Origin: Candidatus Zixiibacteriota bacterium
GTDB lineage: Bacteria > RBG-13-66-14 > B26-G2 > WVWN01
Direction: 5' to 3'
Assembly: GCA_030613505.1 (NCBI GenBank)
Contig: JAUWLW010000017.1
Span: 1-55,404 of the forward strand
Length of the DNA stretch: 55,404 nucleotides
In this document: positions 32,236 to 41,563 of the stretch, in pieces
Layout: each line of letters begins with the position of its first letter
Numbering within the stretch: position 1 is the first letter of the stretch
Notes under the pieces: model-generated
Seen by the model: only the letters and a program-made list of their open reading frames with translations
Database searches by the model: none
What the model was told of the DNA's origin: nothing
Made by a program: the position numbers and the translations under genes

Positions 32236-33195
32236 ATGAAAATCTGGCGTTCGCTAAAGGAGATATCGGCCGACCCGGCGCCCGCACCGTACGTTACGGT
32301 CGGCATTTTTGACGGCGTTCACCTCGGCCACCAGGCGCTGCTGCGCGAGTTGAAAGAGATGGCGCGCGCCGGCCGGGGCGCCGCGGTAGTCGTGACCTTC
32401 GGCGAGCCGGCCGAGAATAAAGAAGGCTCGGCGCCGTCGCAGCGGTTGAACTACGCCGACGAGCGGCTCGAGCTGCTGGCCGCGGCGGGCGTTGACGCGG
32501 CGTTGGCGCTCCCCTTCGACGACGAGCTGCGGCGCATGGCCGCGGACCAGTTCGTGGAGGAGGTGCTGGTGGGCGCGCTGCACGCGCGAGGAGTGTGCGT
32601 GGGTCACGACCATCACTTCGGCCACGACGGCCGCGGCGATATAAGCCTCTTGAGCTTGCTGGGCAAGAAGTACAGCTTCGAGACCCACGCCGCGCCGCCC
32701 TTCGCCGTGGACGGCATGATCGTCTCCAGCACGTTGGTCAGGCGCAAGCTGCGGATAGGCGACGTGGCCAAGGCCAATAATTACCTCGGTTACCGGTACC
32801 AGCTCCGCGGCGCGGTGGAGAAAGGGTCCGGCGTCGGCGGGAGCGAGCTGGGGTATCCCACGGCCAACGTCAATCTCGACGCCAAGATGCTGCCGGCGCC
32901 CGGCGTTTACGCCGCGCTGGGCAACATCATGGACGAGGAGGGCCGCGTCGCGGAGGGGCCTTTCGGCGCGTTCTGCAACCTCGGCTTCCGCCCCACGTTC
33001 GAGAAGGAGGCTTCGGCCGAACCCCAGCTCGAGGTCCACCTCTTCGACTTCGCCCGCGACATCCTGGGGCGGCGCGTCCGCGTGCAGTTCGTCTCGCGGC
33101 TGCGCGACGAGCGGAAGTTCGACGCCGCCGCGGCGCTGCACGAGCAACTAGTCGAGGACGAGAAGAAAGCGCGCCGGATACTGTTCAGCCATTAG
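32236..33195 (+). CDS. ribF: Bifunctional riboflavin kinase / FAD synthetase
   Basis: A 319-residue RibF that makes FMN and then FAD from riboflavin. The N-terminal adenylyltransferase domain has V-G-I-F-D-G-V-H-L-G-H (22-32, the H-x-G-H nucleotide site), G-H-D-H-H-F-G and the V-S-S-T-L-V-R-R motif. The C-terminal flavokinase domain has G-Y-P-T-A-N near 206 and P-G-V-Y-A. The ATG at 32236 is preferred over an upstream TTG because domain and promoter spacing fit. rpsO follows, the same ribF-rpsO order seen in many bacteria. Confidence 0.95.
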   Translation: MKIWRSLKEISADPAPAPYVTVGIFDGVHLGHQALLRELKEMARAGRGAAVVVTFGEPAENKEGSAPSQRLNYADERLELLAAAGVDAALALPFDDELRRMAADQFVEEVLVGALHARGVCVGHDHHFGHDGRGDISLLSLLGKKYSFETHAAPPFAVDGMIVSSTLVRRKLRIGDVAKANNYLGYRYQLRGAVEKGSGVGGSELGYPTANVNLDAKMLPAPGVYAALGNIMDEEGRVAEGPFGAFCNLGFRPTFEKEASAEPQLEVHLFDFARDILGRRVRVQFVSRLRDERKFDAAAALHEQLVEDEKKARRILFSH

Positions 33196-33238
33196 TAGGG
33201 TCGCACCCTCGGGCGCGGCCGTCACGGATTATTAAATC

Positions 33239-33508
33239 ATGACCGTTACCAAGGAAACCAAGCAGGCCGTAATCGAGCGGCATCGCAAGCACGACCGCGA
33301 TACCGGCTCGGCGGAGGTGCAGATCGCGCTCTACACCGAGCGCATCAACCACCTCACCGACCACCTGCGGAGCCACCCCAAAGACAAGCACAGCCGGCGG
33401 GGACTACTGCTCCTGGTAGGGCGGCGGCGCCGGGTACTCGATTACCTCAAGAACAAGGATATCGAGCGCTACCGCAACGTCATCCGCGCGCTCGGCATCC
33501 GTCGCTAA
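33239..33508 (+). CDS. rpsO: 30S ribosomal protein S15
   Basis: An 89-residue S15 of normal length, with [10 protein letters not shown], the H-x-x-D-x-x-S-R-R-G-L-L-x-L-V motif and a basic end L-G-I-R-R. It binds 16S rRNA early in 30S assembly. It follows ribF; pnp, its usual downstream partner, is absent. Confidence 0.98.
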   Translation: MTVTKETKQAVIERHRKHDRDTGSAEVQIALYTERINHLTDHLRSHPKDKHSRRGLLLLVGRRRRVLDYLKNKDIERYRNVIRALGIRR

Positions 33509-33512
33509 GGCG

Positions 33513-33588
33513 GCCGCCAGGCCTGTGGCGGCTCGAGGGTACCACGCCCTCACCCACGTTCGCGGAAGGCCCGCAGGTACCGCGAACG
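33513..33588 (+). other. Two stem-loops in the rpsO 3' region
   Basis: GCCGCC-loop-GGCGGC (33513-33532) and a perfect nine-pair CGTTCGCGG-loop-CCGCGAACG (33557-33588) lie between rpsO and its terminator. Such structures between rpsO and pnp are processing sites in other bacteria; here no pnp follows. Confidence 0.5.
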
Positions 33589-33614
33589 CGGCGCCGAAGT
33601 GTGCGTAAAAATAA

Positions 33615-33641
33615 CCCCGGCCTAAGGCCGGGGTTTTATTT
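33615..33641 (+). terminator. Terminator after rpsO
   Basis: CCCCGGCC-TAA-GGCCGGGG followed by TTTTATTTT; it may also serve the convergent gene ending at 33658. Confidence 0.9.
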
Positions 33642-33657
33642 TAAACGAAATATACCA

Positions 33658-33933
33658 TCACTTCGTCACGTACGGCGTAATCAGCGTCACCATCAGGAAC
33701 GCGCCCTGGCACAATCCTATTACGAATAGTAGCAGCGTGATGAGGATGAGGCGGTTGGCGAGGTCCGAGGAGTTCTTGCGGAACTCCTCCACCGCCTGGA
33801 CCAGCCGCGCCGCCGCCAGCGTGCTCAGCGTCCAGCTCGAGGTCTGGCCGGAGGGGAGTTCCCCCTCCTTCCGGTACGCGTGCAAACCCTTCTCGGCTTC
33901 GTCTACGACCCAGTCCCACAGGTTATCGTCCAT
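33658..33933 (-). CDS. Small single-pass membrane protein, unknown
   Basis: A 91-residue protein with an acidic/amphipathic N-terminal half (M-D-D-N-L-W-D-W-V-V-D-E-A) and one strong transmembrane helix (about residues 62-85, LILITLLLFVIGLCQGAFLM). A GGGAGG ribosome site and its own promoter support expression. It is not recognised as a family. It lies alone between rpsO and ligA. Confidence 0.65.
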   Translation of the reverse strand: MDDNLWDWVVDEAEKGLHAYRKEGELPSGQTSSWTLSTLAAARLVQAVEEFRKNSSDLANRLILITLLLFVIGLCQGAFLMVTLITPYVTK

Positions 33934-33990
33934 ACAGCGGCGCCTCCCGGGCGATGGTTGAGCCGGCTTTAAATCGCGTTATACCCCTAA

Positions 33991-34018
33991 ATTATAGACG
34001 AAAAAGCCGCCGCGTCAA
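33991..34018 (-). promoter_or_regulatory. Sigma-70 promoter for the small membrane protein
   Basis: Minus strand: -35 TTGACG (34018-34013), 16-base spacer, perfect -10 TATAAT (33996-33991). Confidence 0.65.
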
Positions 34019-34047
34019 GGCGTAAGACCTATTTACTTGGTAAAATA

Positions 34048-34076
34048 TTGCCCCGGCCGGGCCGCCGTGCTAATAT
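34048..34076 (+). promoter_or_regulatory. Sigma-70 promoter for ligA
   Basis: -35 TTGCCC (34048-34053), 17-base spacer, -10 TAATAT (34071-34076), 24 bases before the ATG. Confidence 0.55.
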
Positions 34077-34096
34077 TCGCGGCCTGCAAAGGGTAA

Positions 34097-36118
<2,022 letters not shown>

Positions 36119-36145
36119 AGCCGCGCGGCGAAAAGGGGGATATCT

Positions 36146-36823
36146 ATGGCGAAATTGGAATTCACGGACGGCCGCGAAATCCACGTCGACGAAGACAAGA
36201 TGATCGCGGAGATAGAGGAGGGGGCGGCTGATTACGGCCGCGATATCTTCGAGTACGACCCGCACGTCAACCCCAGCGACGAGATAACGACGGCCGACGT
36301 CGACGCCGCGCTCCGCATCGCGAGGATACGCGCGGTGAAGCCGGCCGACATACGGCGGGCCATAAAAAACAAGAGGGCCATCGGCAACGCCCTCCACAAG
36401 ATCGAATTCAGCGCGGACCTGTTCTCGATGAACGAGGGCGAGACGCTCGAGGTCATCGACGGCCCGCTGCGCGAGCTGATAACGTCGCTGGCCGAAATTA
36501 AAGGGGTGGACGTCGCGCTCGCGTCGAAGATATTGCACCTCAAGAGGCCGGCGCTGGTGCCGATACTGGACCGCTACGTCTTCACGTTCTACAGCTACAT
36601 CTACCACGCCGGCAAGAAGGCGCGCAACGTCGAGACCGCGGTTCGTCTGCTGAAGGAGATACGCGACGACGGCCTGAACAACCTCAACGTCCTCACGGCG
36701 CTGGCGCGGCGCGTCAACGACGCCGCCAACAAGAAGCTGCCGCCCGGGCAGAAGGTGGCGCTGACGCCGGCGCGCGTCCTCGACCGCGTCATCTGGCGCC
36801 ATATCAAGAAGCGGACGGGGTGA
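36146..36823 (+). CDS. DUF6308-like protein
   Basis: A 225-residue, mostly helical protein. A central stretch reads G-V-D-V-A-L-A-S-K-I-L-H-L-K-R-P-A-L-V-P and continues I-L-D-R-Y-V, which resembles the 'all ready to lose' core of DUF6308 proteins (K-x-L-H-x-K-R-P-x-L-x-P-x-x-D). It may be a helix-hairpin-helix-like fold related to DNA glycosylases, but no catalytic residue can be assigned. The AAAGGGGG ribosome site is strong. It follows ligA by 27 bases and is probably co-transcribed. Confidence 0.55.
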   Translation: MAKLEFTDGREIHVDEDKMIAEIEEGAADYGRDIFEYDPHVNPSDEITTADVDAALRIARIRAVKPADIRRAIKNKRAIGNALHKIEFSADLFSMNEGETLEVIDGPLRELITSLAEIKGVDVALASKILHLKRPALVPILDRYVFTFYSYIYHAGKKARNVETAVRLLKEIRDDGLNNLNVLTALARRVNDAANKKLPPGQKVALTPARVLDRVIWRHIKKRTG

Positions 36824-36860
36824 ACATTAACGCGCAAACGTTCGGCAACATCTACCCTCG

Positions 36861-36935
36861 ATGAACTCTTCGCGAGAAACCTGTAACAAAGGTTTTTTCT
36901 TCTTCGTCGACGGCCTGGGTATCGGGCGCCGTTGA
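36861..36935 (+). pseudogene. 5' fragment duplicated from the metalloenzyme gene
   Basis: A 24-codon frame ending F-F-F-F-V-D-G-L-G-I-G-R-R repeats the start of the metalloenzyme at 37665 (L-F-F-F-V-D-G-L-G-I-G-P-A-D). Bases 36899-36926 match 37697-37724 with one mismatch (GGT for GGC), then identity ends. The copy stops at TGA, which is part of the -35 box of the toxin-antitoxin promoter. It looks like a duplication scar created when the toxin-antitoxin pair arrived. Confidence 0.5.
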
Positions 36936-36960
36936 CTAGCGACGAAAAGACGGTTATAAT
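36932..36960 (+). promoter_or_regulatory. Sigma-70 promoter for the DUF433/DUF5615 pair
   Basis: -35 TTGACT (36932-36937), 17-base spacer, perfect -10 TATAAT (36955-36960), 17 bases before the antitoxin ATG. Confidence 0.7.
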
Positions 36961-36977
36961 CGGGTAAGGTGGTATTT

Positions 36978-37217
36978 ATGGAAAAGAACCAAATTAAAAA
37001 ATATGGTGACCGCATCGTTTCGGACCAAGCGATAATGCACGGTACCCCCGTCGTCAAAGGGACGCGCGTACCGGTCGCCGCGGTATTAGGCTACCTGGCC
37101 GGCGGCGAAACGGTCGACGACATCCTCCGACACCACCCCCATCTCGCCGCAGAAGACGTTCTAGCTTGCCTCGCGTTCGCGGCGGCCCTCGCCGACTACG
37201 AGGTATATGCGCTTTAA
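36978..37217 (+). CDS. DUF433 antitoxin
   Basis: A 79-residue DUF433 protein with the family core I-M-H-G-T-P-V-V-K-G-T-R-V-P-V and a helix-turn-helix segment (T-V-D-D-I-L-R-H-H-P-H-L-A-A-E-D-V). DUF433 proteins are the usual partners of DUF5615 PIN-like proteins and are taken as antitoxins with DNA-binding ability. The ATG at 36978 has AAGGTGG six bases upstream. It overlaps the next gene by 11 bases. Confidence 0.88.
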   Translation: MEKNQIKKYGDRIVSDQAIMHGTPVVKGTRVPVAAVLGYLAGGETVDDILRHHPHLAAEDVLACLAFAAALADYEVYAL

Positions 37218-37572
37218 ACTGGATGAATGCATCCCGGAAGAAGCGGTCGAGGCTTTCCGGGTTCGGGGCCACGACGCCGAAACCGTAAGGGGTCAGGGCC
37301 ACCCTGGTGCAACCGACGCGGAGCTCATAAAGTTATGCCGGCGCGAACGATACGTGTTAGTAACCGCCGATCGCGGGTTCGGGAATATAATAGAACACCC
37401 GCCCCGCGAAACGTCCGGTATCGTCTTAATGCGCCTAAGGCCTTATAACTTCGCGTCCGTACTGGCGTCGGCCGCGGCGTTATTAGACTACGTCGATGCC
37501 CAAGAGACCGGCGTAAGCCTTCAAGGACGGCTGGTAATCGTAGACCCGGATAGAACGACCCGTTCTTATTGA
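37207..37572 (+). CDS. DUF5615 PIN-like toxin
   Basis: A 121-residue PIN-like protein. The family motif F-K-L-D-E-C-I-P (3-10, acidic Asp6-Glu7) and L-V-T-A-D-R-G-F-G-N (51-60, Asp55) supply the acidic metal-binding residues expected of a PIN-fold ribonuclease. The 11-base overlap with the DUF433 gene is typical of a toxin-antitoxin pair. RNase activity is inferred from the family. Confidence 0.85.
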   Translation: MRFKLDECIPEEAVEAFRVRGHDAETVRGQGHPGATDAELIKLCRRERYVLVTADRGFGNIIEHPPRETSGIVLMRLRPYNFASVLASAAALLDYVDAQETGVSLQGRLVIVDPDRTTRSY

Positions 37573-37630
37573 TAAAATATATTCCTATACCCTCTTACTT
37601 ACCGCGCGATTATCTTGCGCATTTCACTAG

Positions 37631-37653
37631 AGCCGGCACGTACGCCGGCTTTA
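37631..37653 (+). terminator. Weak terminator after the toxin-antitoxin pair
   Basis: AGCCGGC-ACGTAC-GCCGGCT followed by TTAATT. The stem is good but the T-run is short, so some read-through into the next operon is likely. Confidence 0.45.
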
Positions 37654-37664
37654 ATTCGTAAAGT

Positions 37665-38648
37665 ATGAGCCGCGGGGAACGCGATAAACGTATTCTTTTC
37701 TTCTTCGTCGACGGCCTGGGCATCGGGCCGGCGGACGGCGACGTCAACCCGCTGCTCGTCGCGCGACTGCCCCATCTCGAGAGCTTAGTTGGTTCCATAG
37801 ACATGGCGCGCTGGCGCGAGGGCGTGCACGGCGAGCGGGCGACGCTCGTGCCGCTCGACGCCACGCTGGGCGTCCCCGGCCTGCCCCAGTCGGCCACCGG
37901 CCAGACGGCCCTCTTCACCGGCGTAAACGCGGCCAAGCTCATAGGCCGCCACAAGGAGGCCCGGCCCAACCGCCTCCTCAAGAGCGTGCTGTACAAGCAC
38001 GGCCTTATCCCGGTCCTGTGCCGCGCCGGCATGAAGGCCACCTTCGCCAACGCCTACACCACTACCTCCATCCCGCGCTACGTCGCGGGCGAGGCGCCGA
38101 TGTCGTGCACGTCGGCCATGGCGTACTACGGCGAGGGCTGCTTCCGCGACACGGCGATGTTCAACCGCGGCCAGGCCGTGTACTTCGACCTCACCGGGCG
38201 GTACGCGCGGCGGCGCGGCGACGACGCGACGTTGATGACGCCCGCTCGAGCCGGCGAAGCGCTCGCCCGCATCGCCCTCGCGCACGACTTCACCCTCTAC
38301 GAGTACTTCCTCACCGACTTCGCGGGCCACCGCCAAAATATGGGGCGCGCGGTTCGCTACCTGGAGGATGTTGACGCCGCGTTGGGCGCCGTGCTAAATT
38401 ATTACGACCTTGAGCGCTACCTGTTGATACTGACGAGCGACCACGGCAACGTCGAGGACCTGTCGACGCGCTCGCACACCAAGAACCCGGTCCCGCTGCT
38501 GGTCGCCGGCCCGGGACACGAAGCGTTCGCCTCGCGCTGCGACGACCTCATGGACGTCGCGCCGGCAACGTTCAAATACTTCGGCGTCGACCCGGTGAAA
38601 TATTCAGGCCAACCCATAAGGACCGAATTGATAAAGCTACCGGAGTAA
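37665..38648 (+). CDS. Alkaline-phosphatase-superfamily metalloenzyme
   Basis: A 327-residue member of the metalloenzyme family that includes phosphopentomutase and cofactor-independent phosphoglycerate mutase. The first metal site is F-F-F-V-D-G-L-G-I-G (Asp16); the nucleophile region is P-Q-S-A-T-G-Q-T-A (75-82); the second metal site is S-D-H-G-N-V-E-D followed by H-T-K-N-P-V-P. It is too short for either full mutase and lacks their cap insertions, so it is probably a phosphatase or phosphonopyruvate-hydrolase-like enzyme. It is the first gene of a seven-gene operon; its stop abuts the next ATG. Substrate unknown. Confidence 0.75.
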   Translation: MSRGERDKRILFFFVDGLGIGPADGDVNPLLVARLPHLESLVGSIDMARWREGVHGERATLVPLDATLGVPGLPQSATGQTALFTGVNAAKLIGRHKEARPNRLLKSVLYKHGLIPVLCRAGMKATFANAYTTTSIPRYVAGEAPMSCTSAMAYYGEGCFRDTAMFNRGQAVYFDLTGRYARRRGDDATLMTPARAGEALARIALAHDFTLYEYFLTDFAGHRQNMGRAVRYLEDVDAALGAVLNYYDLERYLLILTSDHGNVEDLSTRSHTKNPVPLLVAGPGHEAFASRCDDLMDVAPATFKYFGVDPVKYSGQPIRTELIKLPE

Positions 38649-39605
38649 ATGGCCGAGCTGCTGACAGTCGAGAACTTGAGCAAGAACTTCGGCGGCCTCG
38701 CCGCCCTCAAGAACGTGAGTCTCGCCATCGCCGAGGGCGAGATAATAGGCTTAATAGGCCCCAACGGCGCCGGCAAGACGACGCTCTTCAACGCCATCAC
38801 GGGCATCTATCCGCCCACCGCCGGCAGCGTACGCTACCGGGGCAAGGTCATCGCCCGCGCCAAGAGGCGCGCGCGGTGGCTGCCGTTCCTCTCCGTCGCG
38901 GCGCTGCTCTGCACCGTCGCGGCCTTCGTCCTCGGCGAACGGTACCTGTTCACGCTGGCCGGCGCGGGCGCCGCGTCGCTCGGCGTCGCGCTAACCTTCA
39001 CCGTCGTGGCGGTCGTCTTCGCGCCCAAGGGCGGCGTCCGCCCGGACCAGATCGCGGACCGCGGCCTCTACCGCACCTTCCAGAGCATCAACCTCTTCGA
39101 CGAGATGACGAGCCTGGAGAACGTCGAGGTGGGCGGCCACCGGATGTCGCGCGTGGGCGTGGCGGACGCGGTATTCCTGACGCCGCGCTACCGCCGCGAC
39201 GAGGGCCGCGTGCAGGAGGCGGCGCTCGCGGCCATTAAGTTCGTCGCGCTGGAGGGGAAGGAGGAGTGGAAGGCGGGCGCGCTCCCCTACGGCCTGCAGC
39301 GACGCCTCGAGATCGCCCGGGCGCTGGTTTCGAAGCCCAAGCTGCTCCTCCTCGACGAGCCCGCCGCCGGCCTCAACCCCACCGAGAAGAACGAGCTCCT
39401 GGACCTCATCCGCCAGATACGCGATACCGGCGTCACGGTATTTTTAATCGAGCACGACGTGAAGCTCGTCATGAACGTCTGCGATCACGTCGTCGTGTTG
39501 GACCACGGCGAGGCCATCGCCGCCGGCCGCCCGGAAGAAGTCCAGAACGACCCGCGCGTAATCGAAGCGTACCTCGGCACGAAGACGAGCAAAGGAGCGG
39601 CGTAA
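38649..39605 (+). CDS. livG: LivG-like ABC ATPase with a hydrophobic (two-helix) insertion
   Basis: A 318-residue ABC ATPase, about 60 residues longer than normal LivG. Walker A is G-P-N-G-A-G-K-T (37-44), Q-loop T-F-Q-S (143-146), signature P-Y-G-L-Q-R-R-L-E-I-A-R, Walker B L-L-L-L-D-E-P (232-238) and H-loop I-E-H-D. Between Walker A and the Q-loop, residues about 68-127 form an insertion: a basic stretch (R-A-K-R-R-A-R-W), a hydrophobic run (77-95) and a second one (98-124). That reads as a membrane hairpin inside the nucleotide-binding domain. Its LivF partner is three genes downstream, but no LivH/LivM permease or binding protein is present. The ATG directly follows the previous stop. Confidence 0.85.
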   Translation: MAELLTVENLSKNFGGLAALKNVSLAIAEGEIIGLIGPNGAGKTTLFNAITGIYPPTAGSVRYRGKVIARAKRRARWLPFLSVAALLCTVAAFVLGERYLFTLAGAGAASLGVALTFTVVAVVFAPKGGVRPDQIADRGLYRTFQSINLFDEMTSLENVEVGGHRMSRVGVADAVFLTPRYRRDEGRVQEAALAAIKFVALEGKEEWKAGALPYGLQRRLEIARALVSKPKLLLLDEPAAGLNPTEKNELLDLIRQIRDTGVTVFLIEHDVKLVMNVCDHVVVLDHGEAIAAGRPEEVQNDPRVIEAYLGTKTSKGAA

Positions 39606-39608
39606 AAA

Positions 39609-40325
39609 ATGCGAGCGCTATTATTGATCGCGACGGCCGCGGCGGTAGCTTCGGCGGCGGGGTGCGCGGGCAAATCGGAGGATAAGGCGACGGCCGAAAG
39701 TGCGGCGCCACCCCGCGACGACCCGGCGCCGGCGGCCGACTTCAAAGAACTACCCGAGCCGTCCCGCGAGGGCGGCCTGTCGCTCGCCGAGGCCATAGCC
39801 GCGCGGCGCTCGACGCGAACCTACGGCTCGCGCAAATTGACGGACGCGGAGGTAGGTCAACTACTCTGGGCGGGCCAGGGGATAACGTCGGCACGCGGCT
39901 TCCGCACGGCGCCTTCGGCCGGGGCGCTCTACCCGATGTTCCTCTACTACGCCGACGACGTCGCGCTGTGGCGCTACGAGCCGCGGCGCCACGGCCTGGC
40001 GAAGGTAGTCGACGGCGACGTCCGGCGCGACCTCGCCCGCGCCGGCCTCGACCAGGCGCCGCTCAAACGCGCCCCCGGCATCATAATCGTCGTGGCGAAG
40101 CCGGCCATAAGCGCCATCAAGTATCGCGGGCGGGCCGAGCGCTACTGCACGGTCGAGGCGGGCCACATAGGCCAGAACATACTGCTTACGGCGGAGGCCC
40201 TCGGCCTCGGCGCTTGCCCCGTCGGCGCCTTCCGCGACGGCGACGTGCTCGACATTCTGGAACTGAGCGACGATTATCTGCCGTTGTATTTGATACCGGT
40301 GGGGGAAAAGTTCGTCTCGGAATGA
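39609..40325 (+). CDS. SagB/ThcOx-type nitroreductase lipoprotein
   Basis: A 238-residue protein with a lipoprotein signal (lipobox A-A-G-C, Cys19), a Pro/Ala-rich linker and a SagB-type nitroreductase domain from about residue 55: R-R-S-T-R-T-Y near the start, S-A-G-A-L-Y-P-M in the middle and E-A-G-H-I-G-Q-N-I-L-L-T-A-E-A-L-G-L-G later. These motifs bind FMN in the dimeric family. Cytoplasmic relatives oxidise peptide azolines; exported members have no agreed substrate. It lies four bases after livG. Confidence 0.85.
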   Translation: MRALLLIATAAAVASAAGCAGKSEDKATAESAAPPRDDPAPAADFKELPEPSREGGLSLAEAIAARRSTRTYGSRKLTDAEVGQLLWAGQGITSARGFRTAPSAGALYPMFLYYADDVALWRYEPRRHGLAKVVDGDVRRDLARAGLDQAPLKRAPGIIIVVAKPAISAIKYRGRAERYCTVEAGHIGQNILLTAEALGLGACPVGAFRDGDVLDILELSDDYLPLYLIPVGEKFVSE

Positions 40326-40831
40326 GAGACAGCAGCGACAGGGGACGAATGGCGACGACGGCCCTGTTTCGGAGCTCGGTTTTTTCGAAAATGAACGCCT
40401 TCATACCGCCGGCGCTGGCGGCCGTCATCTTAATCTTAATGGTCGCCGCACCGGGCGAGGGGAGCGGCAGGTATTATTCGTACGCCATGGGGTTGGTTGT
40501 AGTATTGATCCTGGTGGCCGCGGCGATCAATTTTCGCCGTCTCGTCGTGACCTTCGACGGCCGGCACGTGGTCCTCCGATACGGCGTCTTACGTAAGAAA
40601 ATAGCGGTCCGGGAAATCGTCGCGCTGGAGCCGGTCCAAATTAAGTGGTGGCGCTTCGGCGGGACGGGGATACGGATGGGCGGCGGGATGCGCGGCTGGG
40701 TCACCGGCTCCGGCCCCGGCGTAAAAATCGAGACTACACGCGGCGTCACGTACGCCAACTGCGAACGGGCGGAGCGGCTGGTCGCGCTGGTCGACGAATT
40801 CAACCGCGCCGCCGAGGGGCGGCAAACGTGA
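40322..40831 (+). CDS. Small membrane protein with PH-like domain
   Basis: A 169-residue protein: two closely spaced transmembrane helices (about 25-42 and 55-72), then a beta-rich soluble part (R-L-V-V-T-F-D-G-R-H-V-V-L-R-Y-G...). This is the layout of bacterial PH-like (bPH2/DUF304-type) membrane proteins. The ATG at 40322 overlaps the upstream stop (ATGA); an ATG at 40349 with AGGGG nearby is an equal alternative. The downstream livF overlaps it (GTGA). Function unknown; co-translation with an ABC ATPase suggests an accessory membrane component. Confidence 0.7.
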   Translation: MRDSSDRGRMATTALFRSSVFSKMNAFIPPALAAVILILMVAAPGEGSGRYYSYAMGLVVVLILVAAAINFRRLVVTFDGRHVVLRYGVLRKKIAVREIVALEPVQIKWWRFGGTGIRMGGGMRGWVTGSGPGVKIETTRGVTYANCERAERLVALVDEFNRAAEGRQT

Positions 40832-41547
40832 ACGACGGACCGTTCTTTAAACTGGAAGACGCGAGCGTCTCGTACGGCCCCATCGAGGCGCTGCGCCACG
40901 TGACGCTCGAGGTCGACGAGGGCGAAGTGGTGTGCCTCATCGGCGCCAACGGCGCCGGTAAGTCCACTACACTCATGACGATATCGGGCATCCTGAAGCT
41001 GAAGGCCGGCCGCAAGTACTTCGACGGCGACGACATCACCTCGCTCCGTCCGGACAAAGTCGTCGCGCGCGGCATCGTCCAGGTGCCGGAGGGGCGGCGA
41101 ATCTTCCCGCGGATGTCGGTGGCCGAGAATCTGGAGATGGGCGCGTTTGCGCGGCGCGGGGGCGACGGCCGGCGGCGCCTCCAGCACGTCTTCGAGCTCT
41201 TCCCGGTCCTCGCGGAGCGGCGCGGCCAGCGCGGCGGGACCCTCTCCGGCGGCGAGCAGCAGATGCTGGCCATCGCCCGGAGCCTTATGGCGTCGCCGCG
41301 GCTGCTGCTGTTGGACGAGCCGTCGCTGGGCCTGGCCCCGCAGTACGTCGAGACCATATTCGAGACCATCCGACGCGTCAACGCCGAGGGGATAACCATC
41401 TTCCTGGTAGAACAGAACGCGGCCATGGCGCTCGAGGTCGCCTCGCGGGGGTACGTCATGGAGACGGGCAGCGTCGTGCTGGCCGACACCAGCGCCAACC
41501 TGCGCGCGAACGACGGCGTTCGCAAAGCGTACCTCGGCGAAGGGTAA
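40828..41547 (+). CDS. livF: LivF-like ABC transporter ATPase
   Basis: A 239-residue ABC ATPase of the LivF type. Walker A G-A-N-G-A-G-K-S, Q-loop/LivF motif V-P-E-G-R-R-I-F-P-R-M-S-V-A-E-N-L, signature L-S-G-G-E-Q-Q-M-L-A-I-A-R, Walker B L-L-L-L-D-E-P-S-L-G-L-A-P and H-loop V-E-Q-N. Size is normal and there is no insertion, unlike its LivG partner. The GTG start overlaps the upstream stop. Branched-chain amino-acid transport is the family role, but without permeases here the real role is open. Confidence 0.88.
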   Translation: MNDGPFFKLEDASVSYGPIEALRHVTLEVDEGEVVCLIGANGAGKSTTLMTISGILKLKAGRKYFDGDDITSLRPDKVVARGIVQVPEGRRIFPRMSVAENLEMGAFARRGGDGRRRLQHVFELFPVLAERRGQRGGTLSGGEQQMLAIARSLMASPRLLLLDEPSLGLAPQYVETIFETIRRVNAEGITIFLVEQNAAMALEVASRGYVMETGSVVLADTSANLRANDGVRKAYLGEG

Positions 41548-41563
41548 GGCCACGGGGGAAGTT

